Counted from the first letter of the stretch, positions 1-9,149 are shown. The stretch is 64,000 bases of DNA from Bacteroides sp. 224 (GCF_010500995.1 NZ_QVMK01000002.1:5429-69428), one strand, 5' to 3'. The notes: a model not told the origin generated them from the sequence alone. Program-made: numbers and translations.

Positions 1-88
1 TATTGCTACATCTCGATGCCCCTCGACTTGCATGTGTTAAGCCTGTAGCTAGCGTTCATCCTGAGCCAGGATCAAACTCTTCATTGTA
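1..88 (-). rRNA. 16S ribosomal RNA, 5' end only
   Basis: Read on the minus strand, the first bases give the universal start of bacterial 16S rRNA, including AGAGTTTGATCCTGGCTCAG, followed by the Bacteroidetes-type continuation GATGAACGCTAGCTACAGGC. The rest of the gene lies to the left of the window. The exact 5' end is estimated from the position of the AATGAAGAGTTTGATC block and may be off by a few bases. Confidence 0.97.
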
Positions 89-335
89 AAAGTATTGTTG
101 AAGTTACAAGATAAGAGTTACAAGTTACAAGAAAAAACTCGTAACTGGTAACTAGTCACTCGTAACTAGTCTTGCTCTGTTCAGGATACCGTAAATCTAT
201 AAGATCTACACCTATATTTATAGGTTGACGGTTTAAATTTTCCAATCAAATATTGATTGGCTTGTACTACTTGTTGTTATGTAAATATTTCAAAGAACTC
301 GTTTGTTTGACTCCCCATCTCCTGGAAAGCGAGTG
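89..335 (-). other. 16S rRNA leader with antitermination-like box
   Basis: This is the transcribed leader between the rRNA promoter and the 16S gene. On the minus strand it contains GAGTTCTTTGAAATATTTAC near the start, which matches the boxA-like element usual in Bacteroidetes rRNA leaders. Closer to 16S (about 100-170) there are repeated GTTAC/GTAAC units in both orientations that can form a stem, probably part of the processing stem around 16S. No protein gene is supported here. Confidence 0.6.
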
Positions 336-367
336 CAAAGGTAGAGAGTTTTGGTATACGAACCAAA
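336..367 (-). promoter_or_regulatory. rRNA operon promoter, Bacteroidetes type
   Basis: On the minus strand there is a -7 element TACCTTTG (336-343) and a -33 element TTTG (364-367) separated by 20 bases, which fits the housekeeping consensus TTTG-N19-TAnnTTTG. Transcription would start near 329 and enter the leader and 16S. Further tandem rRNA promoters may exist but were not found with confidence. Confidence 0.7.
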
Positions 368-1086
368 TAATTGGAGGAAAAAAGTGAAGAATATTATGAA
401 CTTTTTTATAACTCGCTGAAAGACAAGGTAGTGGAAATGAAACTTTTTTTGAAGACCGGAAAACGGGCGAAAAGAAGACACATTATAATATATATAAAGG
501 CCGGAAAATAGACTAAGCGAATGTGAGATTCGGTTTCCAGATCGGGGAAAAGGAGAGAAAAAGGTGCCGGGAATTACAAAAAGTGATACCGGCAATTGAA
601 GTAAATGCTACTGGAAGGTTGAGAAAGTGATGGTAGCAACAGGGGATGTTTTCTGTTTTGCCTTAAGGTACTGTGTTCTTTTTCTTGGTTTGATATTTAG
701 TATTACTATTACTACTATATATATAGCCATTTTTTTGCTATACTGTTTGCTATACTTTTGATATGCTGTTTTTAAAAGAAGTGTAAGAAGAAGGAATGCG
801 TACGGATTTGAATATAACGGCTTATCAAAAGTAAAGAAAGAGGTTTAATGAGATGGGAATTAACAGAATATTTTACCCAAGAAACAAAAGAAAAAGAAGA
901 GAAATAACGAAACCAGTTTAGAAATTTTAAGAAATACAGAAAAGAAGAAAGGAAAAGGAGAAGAAAGGGAGTGAAAAAATAGAAGATTATGGCAATTCAA
1001 AAAAGCACACGACATATAGAATAATGTCAATTCAATTAATTAACTTTGCTATTCTTACTGAGAATAGCGTAATATAGTACAAGTAT
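368..1086. other. Gene-free interval between rRNA promoter and sppA
   Basis: About 700 AT- and purine-rich bases between divergent units. I see no convincing coding region; the only longer frame (290-595, minus) overlaps the rRNA promoter. Near the right end, TAACTTTG at 1041-1048 on the plus strand fits a Bacteroidetes -7 element and could serve sppA, but no good -33 TTTG is found 19-20 bases upstream. Confidence 0.5.
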
Positions 1087-2859
1087 ATGAAAGATTTTTT
1101 TAAATTCACTTTGGCAACGATTACAGGTATAGTTGTATCAAGCATCGTTTTGTTTTTTATCGGAATAATGATTTTGGTAGGCTTGATGTCTGTCTCCGAG
1201 TCTGAAACTGTTATTAATAAAAGCTCAGTAATGATGTTGGATTTAAGTGGCGAATTAAGAGAAAGGTCACAAGAAAATCCGTTCGAAGAGTTTTTTGGAG
1301 ACGAAGATTATGTTAGTTACGGGTTGGATGACATTCTTTCCTCCATTCAAAAAGCCAAAGATCATAACGATATAAAGGGTATTTATATACAAGCCACCCA
1401 TTTAAGCACCTCCTTTGCGGCTTTGCAAGAGATACGCGATGCCTTGGCAGATTTTAAAACTACCGGTAAGTTTATTGTTTCATACGGAGATGTTTACACA
1501 CAAGGTTTATACTACCTATCAAGTGTATCGGATAAGGTGCTGCTAAATCCTAAAGGACGAGTAGAATGGAAAGGACTGGCCTCAACGCCTATTTTTTACA
1601 AGGATTTGCTCGAAAAGCTTGGCATTGAGATGCAAATATTTAAAGTCGGAACATATAAATCTGCCGTAGAGCCATATATTAATACCGAAATGAGCGAGGC
1701 CAATCGTGAACAAGTAAAAGAATATATCAGCTCAATATGGAGTCAACTTGTTGAGGATGTTTCGATTTCGCGTAACATCTCGGCCGATTCATTAAATATG
1801 ATTGCAGACAAAATGGTGATGTTCTCTCAAGCTGAAGATATTCTTAACTATGGTTTAGTTGACTCTCTTATTTATAAAAACGATGTTCGTGATTATCTTA
1901 AATCATTAGCCAATATTGATAAGGATGGCAAGCTATCAGTATACAATCTGGCAGAAATGGTTAATGTGCGAAGAAACGTGCCCAAAGATAAAAGTGGAAA
2001 TATTATTGCCGTTTATTATGCTGCCGGAGGCATAGACATGGGATCTTCTTCTTACTCTACCGAGGAAACCATTATTTCGAGTAAGGTAATTCGCGATTTA
2101 AAGAAATTGAAAGATCAGGAAAGCGTTAAGGCTGTTGTTTTACGTGTAAACTCCGGAGGAGGTAGCGCCTATGGCTCTGAGCAAATTTGGCATGCTGTTG
2201 AAGAACTGAAAGCAGAAAAACCTGTAATCGTGTCAATGGGTAATTATGCCGCTTCGGGGGGCTATTATATTTCATGTAGTGCAGATTGCATTGTAGCCGA
2301 ACCCACTACATTAACAGGATCTATTGGAATATTTGGAATGATGCCTAACATCGGAGGACTAACCAAAAAGGTAGGACTTACATTCGACGTAGTTAAAACA
2401 AATAAGTTCTCTGATTTTGGCGCTTTAGGACGCGGATTAAATAATGATGAAAAAAGCCTCCTACAGATGATGGTGAACGATGGTTATGATCTCTTTTTAA
2501 CACGTTGCGCCGACGGAAGAAATATGCCCAAAGAAGAAATTGCTAAAGTAGCAGAAGGACGTGTGTGGACAGGAAGCAAAGCCAAAGAACTGGGACTTGT
2601 AGACGAGCTTGGGGGGTTAGACAAGGCGCTTCAGATTGCGATAGAAAAGGCTGACGTAGAAGGATATACCGTTGTTAGCTATCCGGAAAAAGAAGACTTT
2701 TTCTCTTTATTTCTGAAAGAGAAAGGCGAAAGTTATATCGAGAGTAAGCTCTTGAAAAGTAAATTGGGAGATTACTATAACCAACTGAACTTCATCAAAA
2801 GTATAGAAAACGCCGACCTGATTCAAGCGCGACTTCCTTTTGATCTTAATATCAAATAG
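1087..2859 (+). CDS. sppA: Signal peptide peptidase SppA, 67K type
   Basis: SppA is an inner-membrane serine protease that degrades signal peptides left after protein export. The 590-residue length fits the long tandem-domain form of E. coli. One N-terminal membrane helix spans about residues 8-34. The Ser/Lys dyad is visible: Lys191 in GTYKSAVEPY in the first domain and Ser391 in AASGGYY in the second, spaced as in E. coli (Lys209, Ser409). It is the first gene of the host cluster sppA-lpxK-punA-thiL, with lpxK 11 bp downstream. The start ATG is the first one in frame and gives a proper membrane anchor. Confidence 0.95.
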   Translation: MKDFFKFTLATITGIVVSSIVLFFIGIMILVGLMSVSESETVINKSSVMMLDLSGELRERSQENPFEEFFGDEDYVSYGLDDILSSIQKAKDHNDIKGIYIQATHLSTSFAALQEIRDALADFKTTGKFIVSYGDVYTQGLYYLSSVSDKVLLNPKGRVEWKGLASTPIFYKDLLEKLGIEMQIFKVGTYKSAVEPYINTEMSEANREQVKEYISSIWSQLVEDVSISRNISADSLNMIADKMVMFSQAEDILNYGLVDSLIYKNDVRDYLKSLANIDKDGKLSVYNLAEMVNVRRNVPKDKSGNIIAVYYAAGGIDMGSSSYSTEETIISSKVIRDLKKLKDQESVKAVVLRVNSGGGSAYGSEQIWHAVEELKAEKPVIVSMGNYAASGGYYISCSADCIVAEPTTLTGSIGIFGMMPNIGGLTKKVGLTFDVVKTNKFSDFGALGRGLNNDEKSLLQMMVNDGYDLFLTRCADGRNMPKEEIAKVAEGRVWTGSKAKELGLVDELGGLDKALQIAIEKADVEGYTVVSYPEKEDFFSLFLKEKGESYIESKLLKSKLGDYYNQLNFIKSIENADLIQARLPFDLNIK

Positions 2860-2870
2860 CTCTATTATCT

Positions 2871-3992
2871 ATGGAGGAACATTTCGTAAAAATACACAAA
2901 TGGTTCTATCCCCTATCCTTCTTATATGGCTTAGGGGTAGCCTTTCGGAATAAGCTCTTTGACCGGAAAATTCTCCAGTCGAAGAGTTTTAATATTCCGA
3001 TTATATGCATAGGCAATCTTGCCGTAGGTGGTACAGGAAAGACTCCTCATACAGAATATCTCATTAAACTATTACAAAAGAACTATCAAACGGCCGTCCT
3101 CAGCCGAGGTTACAAACGCCGTACAAAAGGATATCTCTTATCAACTTTGGATAGTGATGCACAAAGCATAGGAGACGAACCTTATCAAATTAAACAAAAA
3201 TTCCCGAACACGATGGTGGCTGTCGACGAAAACCGCTGCCATGGCATAGAAAATCTGATGGCTATAAACGAGCCGAAAGCCGATGTTATATTGCTGGACG
3301 ACGCCTTTCAGCACCGTTATGTAGAAGCCGGGCTTAATATTCTGCTTACAGATTATCACCGTTTATTTTGTGACGATGCTCTACTGCCGGCCGGTCGTTT
3401 ACGAGAACCGGCTAAGAATAAATCCAGGGCACAAATTGTAATTGTAACCAAATGCCCGGAAGACATGAAGCCCATAGACTTCAATATCATTGCAAAGCGA
3501 TTGAAATTATATCCTTTTCAAAGGCTTTTCTTTTCGAGATTTGAATATGGCAAATTAATTCCGGCTTTTACTTCAGGGCAAGAGTTAGCCTTAAAAGACT
3601 TACAACACTACGAACAAATCTTACTTGTTACAGGCATAGCATCTCCAACTTCTTTGATAGATGAATTAAAGAAATACTCTCAACAAATTCAAGTAGAATC
3701 TTTCGGCGATCATCATAATTTCTCCAAGAAGGACATCAAGCATATTACCGAACGTTTTAACAACATTCCTTCCAAAAGAAAGATTATTATTACAACGGAG
3801 AAAGATGCCACCCGGTTAGTCAATCATCCGGATATCTCCAAAAGAATAAAAGATAATCTTTACATATTACCTATTCAAGTGAAGATTTTACAAAATCAAG
3901 AATATATATTAAATCAAAACATCATTGATTATGTTAGAAAAAATAAAAGAGACAGCAGCATACCTGAAAGGGAAAATGCATACAAGCCCTGA
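2871..3992 (+). CDS. lpxK: Tetraacyldisaccharide 4'-kinase
   Basis: LpxK adds the 4'-phosphate to the lipid A precursor in the cytoplasmic leaflet of the inner membrane, a late step of lipid A synthesis. The 373-residue protein shows the N-terminal hydrophobic segment followed by the P-loop GNLAVGGTGKTPH at about residues 48-60, a VLSRGYKRR segment and the DDAFQHR motif that carries catalytic Asp and His residues. The gene lies 11 bp after sppA, and its last 62 bp overlap the next gene in another frame. Its presence agrees with a Gram-negative host. Confidence 0.95.
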   Translation: MEEHFVKIHKWFYPLSFLYGLGVAFRNKLFDRKILQSKSFNIPIICIGNLAVGGTGKTPHTEYLIKLLQKNYQTAVLSRGYKRRTKGYLLSTLDSDAQSIGDEPYQIKQKFPNTMVAVDENRCHGIENLMAINEPKADVILLDDAFQHRYVEAGLNILLTDYHRLFCDDALLPAGRLREPAKNKSRAQIVIVTKCPEDMKPIDFNIIAKRLKLYPFQRLFFSRFEYGKLIPAFTSGQELALKDLQHYEQILLVTGIASPTSLIDELKKYSQQIQVESFGDHHNFSKKDIKHITERFNNIPSKRKIIITTEKDATRLVNHPDISKRIKDNLYILPIQVKILQNQEYILNQNIIDYVRKNKRDSSIPERENAYKP

Positions 3993-4740
3993 AACTGCTA
4001 TTATACTTGGCACTGGATTGGGTAGTTTAGTAAACGAGATTACCGAAAAATATGAAGTCAAATACGAAGATATTCCCAACTTTCCGGTATCGACGGTAGA
4101 GGGTCATAGTGGCAAACTGATTTTCGGTAAATTAGGAGAAAAAGATATTATGGCAATGCAGGGCCGTTTTCATTATTATGAGGGATACTCCATGAAGGAA
4201 GTTACATTCCCGGTACGAGTAATGAAAGAGCTTGGCATTAAAACTCTTTTCGTATCGAACGCCAGTGGAGGAACCAATCCGGATTTCGAAATAGGCGACT
4301 TAATGATTATCACCGATCATATCAATCATTTCCCCGAGCACCCTCTGCGCGGTAAGAATTTGTACGGAGATCGCTTCCCCGATATGAGCGAAGCATACTC
4401 TAAACCGCTCATAGAGAAAGCTAAATTAATAGCCAAAGAAAAAGGAATCTCTGTAAAAGAAGGCGTATATGTAGGAACTCAAGGGCCAACTTTTGAAACC
4501 CCGGCAGAATATAAGCTCTTTAGAATTATGGGAGGTGACGCAGTAGGTATGTCTACCGTACCAGAGGTTATTGTTGCCAATCATTGTAAGATTAAAGTAT
4601 TCGGCATGTCAATCATTACCGACCTTGGTGTAGAAGGCAAAATCGTAGAAGTTTCTCACGAAGAGGTACAAAAAGCAGCCAATGAAGTACAACCATTAAT
4701 GACAGCCATTATGCGCGAACTTATAAATCGCGCCGATTAA
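3931..4740 (+). CDS. punA: Purine nucleoside phosphorylase (PNP family I)
   Basis: This trimeric-type cytoplasmic enzyme splits purine nucleosides with phosphate in purine salvage. The 269-residue product has the phosphate-binding GTGLGS (about 27-32), VSNASGGTNP (108-117) and the family block GTQGPTFETPAEY followed by GMSTVPE. The position that is Asn in mammalian PNP is Asp here (IITDLGVEG, residue 231), which may affect base preference; that is an inference. I chose ATG at 3931 over the TTG two codons upstream. The start overlaps the end of lpxK by 62 bp, so translation is likely coupled. Confidence 0.93.
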   Translation: MLEKIKETAAYLKGKMHTSPETAIILGTGLGSLVNEITEKYEVKYEDIPNFPVSTVEGHSGKLIFGKLGEKDIMAMQGRFHYYEGYSMKEVTFPVRVMKELGIKTLFVSNASGGTNPDFEIGDLMIITDHINHFPEHPLRGKNLYGDRFPDMSEAYSKPLIEKAKLIAKEKGISVKEGVYVGTQGPTFETPAEYKLFRIMGGDAVGMSTVPEVIVANHCKIKVFGMSIITDLGVEGKIVEVSHEEVQKAANEVQPLMTAIMRELINRAD

Positions 4741-4743
4741 TAT

Positions 4744-5778
4744 ATGAGAACAGAAATAGCAACTTTAGGTGAGTTTGGCTTGATCCGCCGACTCACCGAA
4801 AACATTGAACTACAAAATAGTTCAAGCAAATATGGTGTAGGCGATGATGCCGCCGTATTATCCTATCCCGACAAGCAAGTGTTAGTCACTACCGACTTAT
4901 TAATGGAAGGGATTCATTTTGACCTTACCTACGTACCTTTAAAGCATTTAGGGTATAAAGCTGCCATGGTCAACTTCTCAGATATCTATGCAATGAATGG
5001 CTTGCCCAGGCAGATTACCGTATCCATAGCTTTATCCAAACGTTTCTCTGTAGAAGATATAGAAGATTTCTATGCCGGTGTTCAACTGGCTTGCAAAATG
5101 CATCAAGTAGATATCGTTGGCGGCGACACAAGTTCATCTCTTACAGGATTAGCCATCAGCATTACTTGTATAGGAGAAGCAGACAAAGATAAAGTCATAT
5201 ATCGAAATGGCGCCAAAGACACAGATTTAATCTGCGTCAGCGGAGACTTAGGTGCTGCTTATATGGGGCTTCAACTATTAGAACGTGAGAAAGCCGTTTT
5301 CAAAGGAGAGAAAGAAGTACAACCCGATTTTGCCGGAAAAGAATATCTCCTTGAACGTCAGTTAAAACCCGAAGCCCGCAAAGATATCATAGAGAAACTG
5401 GCCAAAGCAAACATCCGGCCTACTTCTATGATGGATATATCTGACGGTCTTTCTTCTGAGTTAATGCACATCTGCACGCAAAGCAATGTAGGATGCCGCG
5501 TTTATGAGGAACATATCCCTATTGATTACCAAACAGCAGTAATGGCCGAAGAGTTTAACATGAATCTTACCACTTGCGCCCTTAATGGCGGAGAAGATTA
5601 TGAATTGCTTTTCACTGTTCCCATTGCCGATCATGAGAAAATAACCGAGATGGAGGGAGTTAAGCTTATTGGACATATCACAAAAAAAGATTTAGGTTGT
5701 TTCCTCATAACCCGTGATAATCAGGAGTTTAAGTTGAAAGCGCAAGGGTGGAATCCATTACAGGAGAAAAAAAAATAA
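4744..5778 (+). CDS. thiL: Thiamine-monophosphate kinase
   Basis: ThiL phosphorylates thiamine monophosphate to the coenzyme thiamine diphosphate. The 344-residue protein has the PurM/ThiL fold motifs in order: GVGDDAAVL (31-39), DLLMEGIHFD (51-60), NFSDIYAMN, VGGDTSSS (about 125-132), MDISDGLSSEL and NGGEDYELLF near the C-terminus, including the Asp-rich metal sites. It follows punA by 3 bp and ends the host cluster. A tRNA promoter begins just after its stop. Confidence 0.95.
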   Translation: MRTEIATLGEFGLIRRLTENIELQNSSSKYGVGDDAAVLSYPDKQVLVTTDLLMEGIHFDLTYVPLKHLGYKAAMVNFSDIYAMNGLPRQITVSIALSKRFSVEDIEDFYAGVQLACKMHQVDIVGGDTSSSLTGLAISITCIGEADKDKVIYRNGAKDTDLICVSGDLGAAYMGLQLLEREKAVFKGEKEVQPDFAGKEYLLERQLKPEARKDIIEKLAKANIRPTSMMDISDGLSSELMHICTQSNVGCRVYEEHIPIDYQTAVMAEEFNMNLTTCALNGGEDYELLFTVPIADHEKITEMEGVKLIGHITKKDLGCFLITRDNQEFKLKAQGWNPLQEKKK

Positions 5779-5784
5779 GATTTT

Positions 5785-5815
5785 CTTTGGAGATATAAAA
5801 GAAATACCTATCTTT
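5785..5815 (+). promoter_or_regulatory. Promoter of tRNA-Phe
   Basis: TTTG at 5785-5788 and TATCTTTG at 5808-5815 are separated by exactly 19 bases, a perfect match to the Bacteroidetes housekeeping promoter. Transcription would start about 12 bases before the mature tRNA. Confidence 0.85.
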
Positions 5816-5834
5816 GCAATCGCAAAACGGTTAA

Positions 5835-5907
5835 GGTGCCATAGCTCAGTTGGTAGAGCAAAGGACTGAAAATCCTTGTGTCCCCGGTTCGATTCCTGGT
5901 GGCACCA
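5835..5907 (+). tRNA. tRNA-Phe (GAA)
   Basis: A 73-nt cloverleaf: acceptor GGTGCCA pairs with TGGCACC, D arm GCTC...GAGC, anticodon stem GGA(C)/(A)TCC around the loop CTGAAAA with anticodon GAA, and T arm with GGTTCGATTCC. The 3' CCA is not encoded (discriminator A is followed by CCC). It is the likely attachment gene for the prophage that starts downstream. Confidence 0.97.
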
Positions 5908-5912
5908 CCCAG

Positions 5913-5945
5913 AAGGGAAGTTAAGAAATTAGCTTCCCTTTTTTC
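5913..5945 (+). terminator. Rho-independent terminator after tRNA-Phe
   Basis: Arms AAGGGAAG (5913-5920) and CTTCCCTT (5933-5940) form a perfect 8-bp stem with a 12-nt loop, followed by a T-run. It ends the tRNA transcript and insulates it from the prophage. Confidence 0.85.
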
Positions 5946-6166
5946 GTTAAACAAAAAATCATAAAATAAGAGCGTAAATCATTGATTCACAATACATTTG
6001 AGATTTATCAGAGTTTTCAAAACTGATTAAACTGAAAAATCGAAAAATAAGGAACGACCTACCGAGTGTGCGGAAAGTGTACATTGAAAAAATAAAAATG
6101 CACACTAAAAACGAAACATTTGACCTTCCAGATTTCTATTCTTAGAATATTAAAGAAGTTCAAATT
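5946..6166. other. Prophage left-end region, likely containing attL side and integrase control
   Basis: A 221-bp gene-free AT-rich stretch between the tRNA terminator and the integrase. It has a perfect 13-bp palindrome AGTTTTCAAAACT at 6012-6024, which could bind a regulator or integrase, and TACATTTG at 5993-6000, a -7-like element without a good -33 partner. The att core cannot be defined because the other prophage end is outside the window. Confidence 0.4.
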
Positions 6167-7441
6167 ATGGTTAAGTTGAAATTTGTCATTCGGGACAACG
6201 CTCTCGTTTTAAGAATCAGTGAAAACAAAGAACGATTTTACAAATCAGTTAAGCACTTACTAAAAGGAAATCCGAACATCCAGCGTCATTGGAGTAATGA
6301 CAAAGAACGGTTTTCAAGTTACGCTGTATCTTATGCAGAAAACAATCAAATTCTTGAAGACTTCAAGAACACTTACTCTTCCCTTATCAAAGAATACCCG
6401 GAGCTTTCTGCCAAACAAGTAGCTCAGTATTACTCATCATCTAAACCGGTTGTTGTTTTACAATCTCAAGAACAAACTCCAAGCACCGAAAACAGTGACA
6501 TGAATCTGGTTGAAAAATACCTGGAGGTTGTCATTGAGCGTGAAAAGGTAAAGCCGGGGTGTAATTTTGAGCCGTATTACAAATTACTGAAGAAATGCAG
6601 GAAGTTGTTTCGAGGCTTTTCCTCTCTAACCTTCCAGGAAATCAATTTCGACAAATGCGTTAGTATTGCCCGTACTTTCGCCAAACACGATGGCTATAAA
6701 GGAACATCCAAATCATTCCGGAACTTATTAGGAAAGGCTGGGAAAGATCAGGGGGTAAATTTCAGTATTTCCCAAATCGGAGACTTTATGTTTGCCAACT
6801 ATGATCCTAAAATCAATGAAGTCGATTTTAACCGGCCGGATGTACTTAATCCAGATCAGCTGAAAGAGTTTTTGAATGCAGATGTCTCCAGCATGACTCC
6901 CAGTTATAAAGACCGCAAACAGGTTGAATTGTACTACGACTTTTGTGTGTTTATGTTCCATACCTTTTTTGCGCCTTGTGACGTGATAAAACTGAAATAC
7001 AAGGATATTACCAAACAGGGTAAAATTCATGTAAAGAGGAAGAAAACTCATAAGCCGGTAGAAATACCACTTAACCCGGTTCTGGAAAACATCATCAATA
7101 AATATCGGGGACAAACAAAAAATGGCTATGTCTTTCCCATCATGGATGACGAAAAAGAAAAAGAATACACCACTAAAGATTATATATTCAAGAAATTCAG
7201 GGAACGTATCAATACTTGGTTGAAATGCGTTGGCAATGAACTGGGGGTGGATTACAATCTATATGCCTATGTTTTTCGCCACACAGCCATTACTGTTGCA
7301 TTGGATAGTGGTGTTCCTATATCTTATGTGGCTATGGCTGCCGGAACCAGCACAACGATGATCCAGAAGCATTATTATAATGGAGATAACCAAATGAATA
7401 CAGATCGGTTGAAACAAGCATTTATGGGTGCAGCAAATTAA
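6167..7441 (+). CDS. Tyrosine recombinase / phage integrase
   Basis: The 424-residue protein is a site-specific recombinase that would insert and excise the prophage at tRNA-Phe. It has an N-terminal arm-binding part, a SAM-like core-binding domain (about 110-215) and a C-terminal catalytic domain. VFRHTA places the second catalytic Arg at 371, and the nucleophile is Tyr403 or Tyr404 in KHYYNGD. The usual first Arg of the motif TGxRxxE appears to be Cys271 (APCDVIKL), a change seen in several Bacteroidetes integrase groups. It reads away from the tRNA and heads the left-arm genes. Confidence 0.93.
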   Translation: MVKLKFVIRDNALVLRISENKERFYKSVKHLLKGNPNIQRHWSNDKERFSSYAVSYAENNQILEDFKNTYSSLIKEYPELSAKQVAQYYSSSKPVVVLQSQEQTPSTENSDMNLVEKYLEVVIEREKVKPGCNFEPYYKLLKKCRKLFRGFSSLTFQEINFDKCVSIARTFAKHDGYKGTSKSFRNLLGKAGKDQGVNFSISQIGDFMFANYDPKINEVDFNRPDVLNPDQLKEFLNADVSSMTPSYKDRKQVELYYDFCVFMFHTFFAPCDVIKLKYKDITKQGKIHVKRKKTHKPVEIPLNPVLENIINKYRGQTKNGYVFPIMDDEKEKEYTTKDYIFKKFRERINTWLKCVGNELGVDYNLYAYVFRHTAITVALDSGVPISYVAMAAGTSTTMIQKHYYNGDNQMNTDRLKQAFMGAAN

Positions 7442-7459
7442 TTTAAAATATAGAATAAT

Positions 7460-7999
7460 ATGAACGCATTAGCAAGATTAACATCATTCAATCAACTTCA
7501 GATTGGAGATAAAGTCACAAGAGTGACCATTAATGGATTCCAAGTGTTTGTGTATATGGGAGACGACCCACATGCAAAAAAGGAAGAACACAAAAATCAA
7601 TACGGATATTTCCTTGACTCCTTTGGGCGTACAAAAGTCGAAAGATGGTATTCCGGCTATCTTGATCGAGATAGAGTGTATGTAGGCTATGATTCCAGAC
7701 TTGTCAAATGTATTGAATATGAATTACTGGAAGAAAGGCTAAATCAACTTAAAGGAAAGTTAGATATATCAGTTGAAAACTGCACAAAAGAAAAAGATGT
7801 AAAATACCCACTCGCTTTCATCACTTCTGCTGGATGTTTAAAACTTAAACATCCTTCGGAGTTATCGCCTGATGGAACCCCAAGATATTTCGCTAACCCA
7901 AACTCTGATGCCACTTATTGTTTGAAAGACTGCCTAAATGACTATGTTCCAGTTTGGTCTGAACGTTTTTTGAAGGAATATCAAAAAAATAATAGATAA
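7460..7999 (+). CDS. Hypothetical left-arm phage protein, 179 aa
   Basis: I do not recognise a family. The protein is soluble, with no membrane segment, and looks like a small beta-rich N-terminal part (QIGDKVTRVTINGFQVFVYMG) followed by a charged helical part. It has four cysteines, two of them in YCLKDCLND near the C-terminus. It starts 18 bp after the integrase, preceded by an AT-rich TATAGAATAAT box that recurs before several genes of this arm, and is followed 2 bp later by the next gene. Confidence 0.7.
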   Translation: MNALARLTSFNQLQIGDKVTRVTINGFQVFVYMGDDPHAKKEEHKNQYGYFLDSFGRTKVERWYSGYLDRDRVYVGYDSRLVKCIEYELLEERLNQLKGKLDISVENCTKEKDVKYPLAFITSAGCLKLKHPSELSPDGTPRYFANPNSDATYCLKDCLNDYVPVWSERFLKEYQKNNR

Positions 8000-8001
8000 A
8001 T

Positions 8002-8253
8002 ATGAAAGAATTAATCATTGGAGTAGCGCTATTGCTCATAGCGCTCTTGTTTGTAGGACACTTTTCAATTAGTGTAAAACCATTCAGCATTTCATTACCT
8101 TACTGGCACCGCTCTATCGGGGTGTTTTTTATCATCATAGGTTTCTATGTCTATAATATCGGAGAACGATCAAAAGGATACAGAGATGGTTTGAAAGATG
8201 GCTGCAACACAGTTTTGGAAATGATAATGGAAAAGCAGAAGAAAAGTAAGTAA
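8002..8253 (+). CDS. Small membrane protein, 83 aa
   Basis: Two hydrophobic segments are clear, about residues 4-21 (LIIGVALLLIALLFVGHF) and 38-52 (SIGVFFIIIGFYVY), followed by a charged cytoplasmic-looking tail ending in lysines. The function is unknown. Its position among prophage accessory genes would suit a superinfection-exclusion or host-envelope role, but nothing in the sequence shows this. Confidence 0.65.
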   Translation: MKELIIGVALLLIALLFVGHFSISVKPFSISLPYWHRSIGVFFIIIGFYVYNIGERSKGYRDGLKDGCNTVLEMIMEKQKKSK

Positions 8254-8281
8254 AGGAGAATAAGTACAATTACCCAAGAAA

Positions 8282-8467
8282 ATGAAATTAAGAATAGCAA
8301 AGAAAATCCTCAGAAAGTCACAAATAGGGTGCAGTAAATGCCATAGAGCCAAACTCTACTGTAAACATTGCAATTATTCTACCATACAGAGAAATAAGGC
8401 AAACACTATTTTAAATAGACTTCGTAGTAGATTGATTAGAATGTCTATGGCAGCTGGGATTGCTTAA
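8282..8467 (+). CDS. Small basic protein with a possible zinc-binding Cys cluster, 61 aa
   Basis: The product is strongly basic and contains CSKC and CKHC pairs 11 residues apart (about residues 17-31), which could bind one zinc ion. It may bind nucleic acid. No family is recognised. It lies in the same orientation and spacing as its neighbours. Confidence 0.5.
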   Translation: MKLRIAKKILRKSQIGCSKCHRAKLYCKHCNYSTIQRNKANTILNRLRSRLIRMSMAAGIA

Positions 8468-8497
8468 TGAAATTTTAAATAAAACAAGAATAGGAAA

Positions 8498-8716
8498 ATG
8501 AGAAAAGTATACCCCAACGGCTCCAAACGCAATTTGTGTTTTTTATACTTCAAAATTGGAGACCCCAGAATCCCACAACTTAAAGGATGTTTTACAATAG
8601 ACAATTACCTCTACGCAGTCAGTCATATTGATTACAATTATGATTCTGGAGAAGTGGAGGTTAGAGGATATTGTAATTATTGGGGAAGTGATTTGGATAA
8701 ACAATTTAATTCTTAA
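8498..8716 (+). CDS. Hypothetical protein, 72 aa
   Basis: Short soluble protein rich in Tyr, Asp and Asn, likely beta-rich (a segment alternating hydrophobic and polar residues around SHIDYNYDSGEVEVRGY). No family is recognised. It sits in the row of small left-arm genes, 10 bp before the next one. Confidence 0.55.
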   Translation: MRKVYPNGSKRNLCFLYFKIGDPRIPQLKGCFTIDNYLYAVSHIDYNYDSGEVEVRGYCNYWGSDLDKQFNS

Positions 8717-8726
8717 CGATTAAAAT

Positions 8727-9143
8727 ATGGGATTTACAACAGAGTGTTTAATCAGAAAAAACACAAGAAAAATTCGCAGAAAGCTGTCTTTGATTGGATA
8801 CGAAAATGACACAAGAAAAATGCGATGTATTACCACGTTAGAATGTTATTATGGAAAACGGCCAAGAACAGTAACATATCGAAGTGATCAAATGATAGAA
8901 TGCGCTTTAAAACAGGGGTTCATTGATTGTGGAGATAATGAAGATTTGTTTTTTGCAATTGCGGCTTTAAGGGATGACACTGACATATTTCAATGGTTTA
9001 CAGACGGTGAAAAATGGGTCATCAGTGATATCCATCATTTACTTGAATTGAAAGAGTATTTTGAAGAAATCGGATTTGATTATTCTAAGACTCATAAAGC
9101 AACAGTTGGGGAACTTATTAGTCATTTTAATAATAACTTATAG
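8727..9143 (+). CDS. Hypothetical protein, 138 aa
   Basis: The N-terminal 35 residues are very basic (KNTRKIRRKLS), the rest acidic and helical. Two blocks resemble small alpha/beta folds (MIECALKQGFIDCGDNED and the Trp-containing WFTDGEKWVISDIHHLLELK). No family is recognised. It is 6 bp ahead of the next gene. Confidence 0.6.
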   Translation: MGFTTECLIRKNTRKIRRKLSLIGYENDTRKMRCITTLECYYGKRPRTVTYRSDQMIECALKQGFIDCGDNEDLFFAIAALRDDTDIFQWFTDGEKWVISDIHHLLELKEYFEEIGFDYSKTHKATVGELISHFNNNL

Positions 9144-9149
9144 ATAGAA

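Noticed and set aside
290..595. 101-residue minus-strand frame upstream of 16S
   Set aside because: It overlaps the rRNA promoter and boxA-like leader, has low-complexity Phe/Ser-rich composition and no family.
5946..6166. Host-type promoter for the integrase
   Set aside because: TACATTTG at 5993 has no -33 TTTG at the proper distance and TTTG at 6119 has no -7 partner, so no promoter is claimed.
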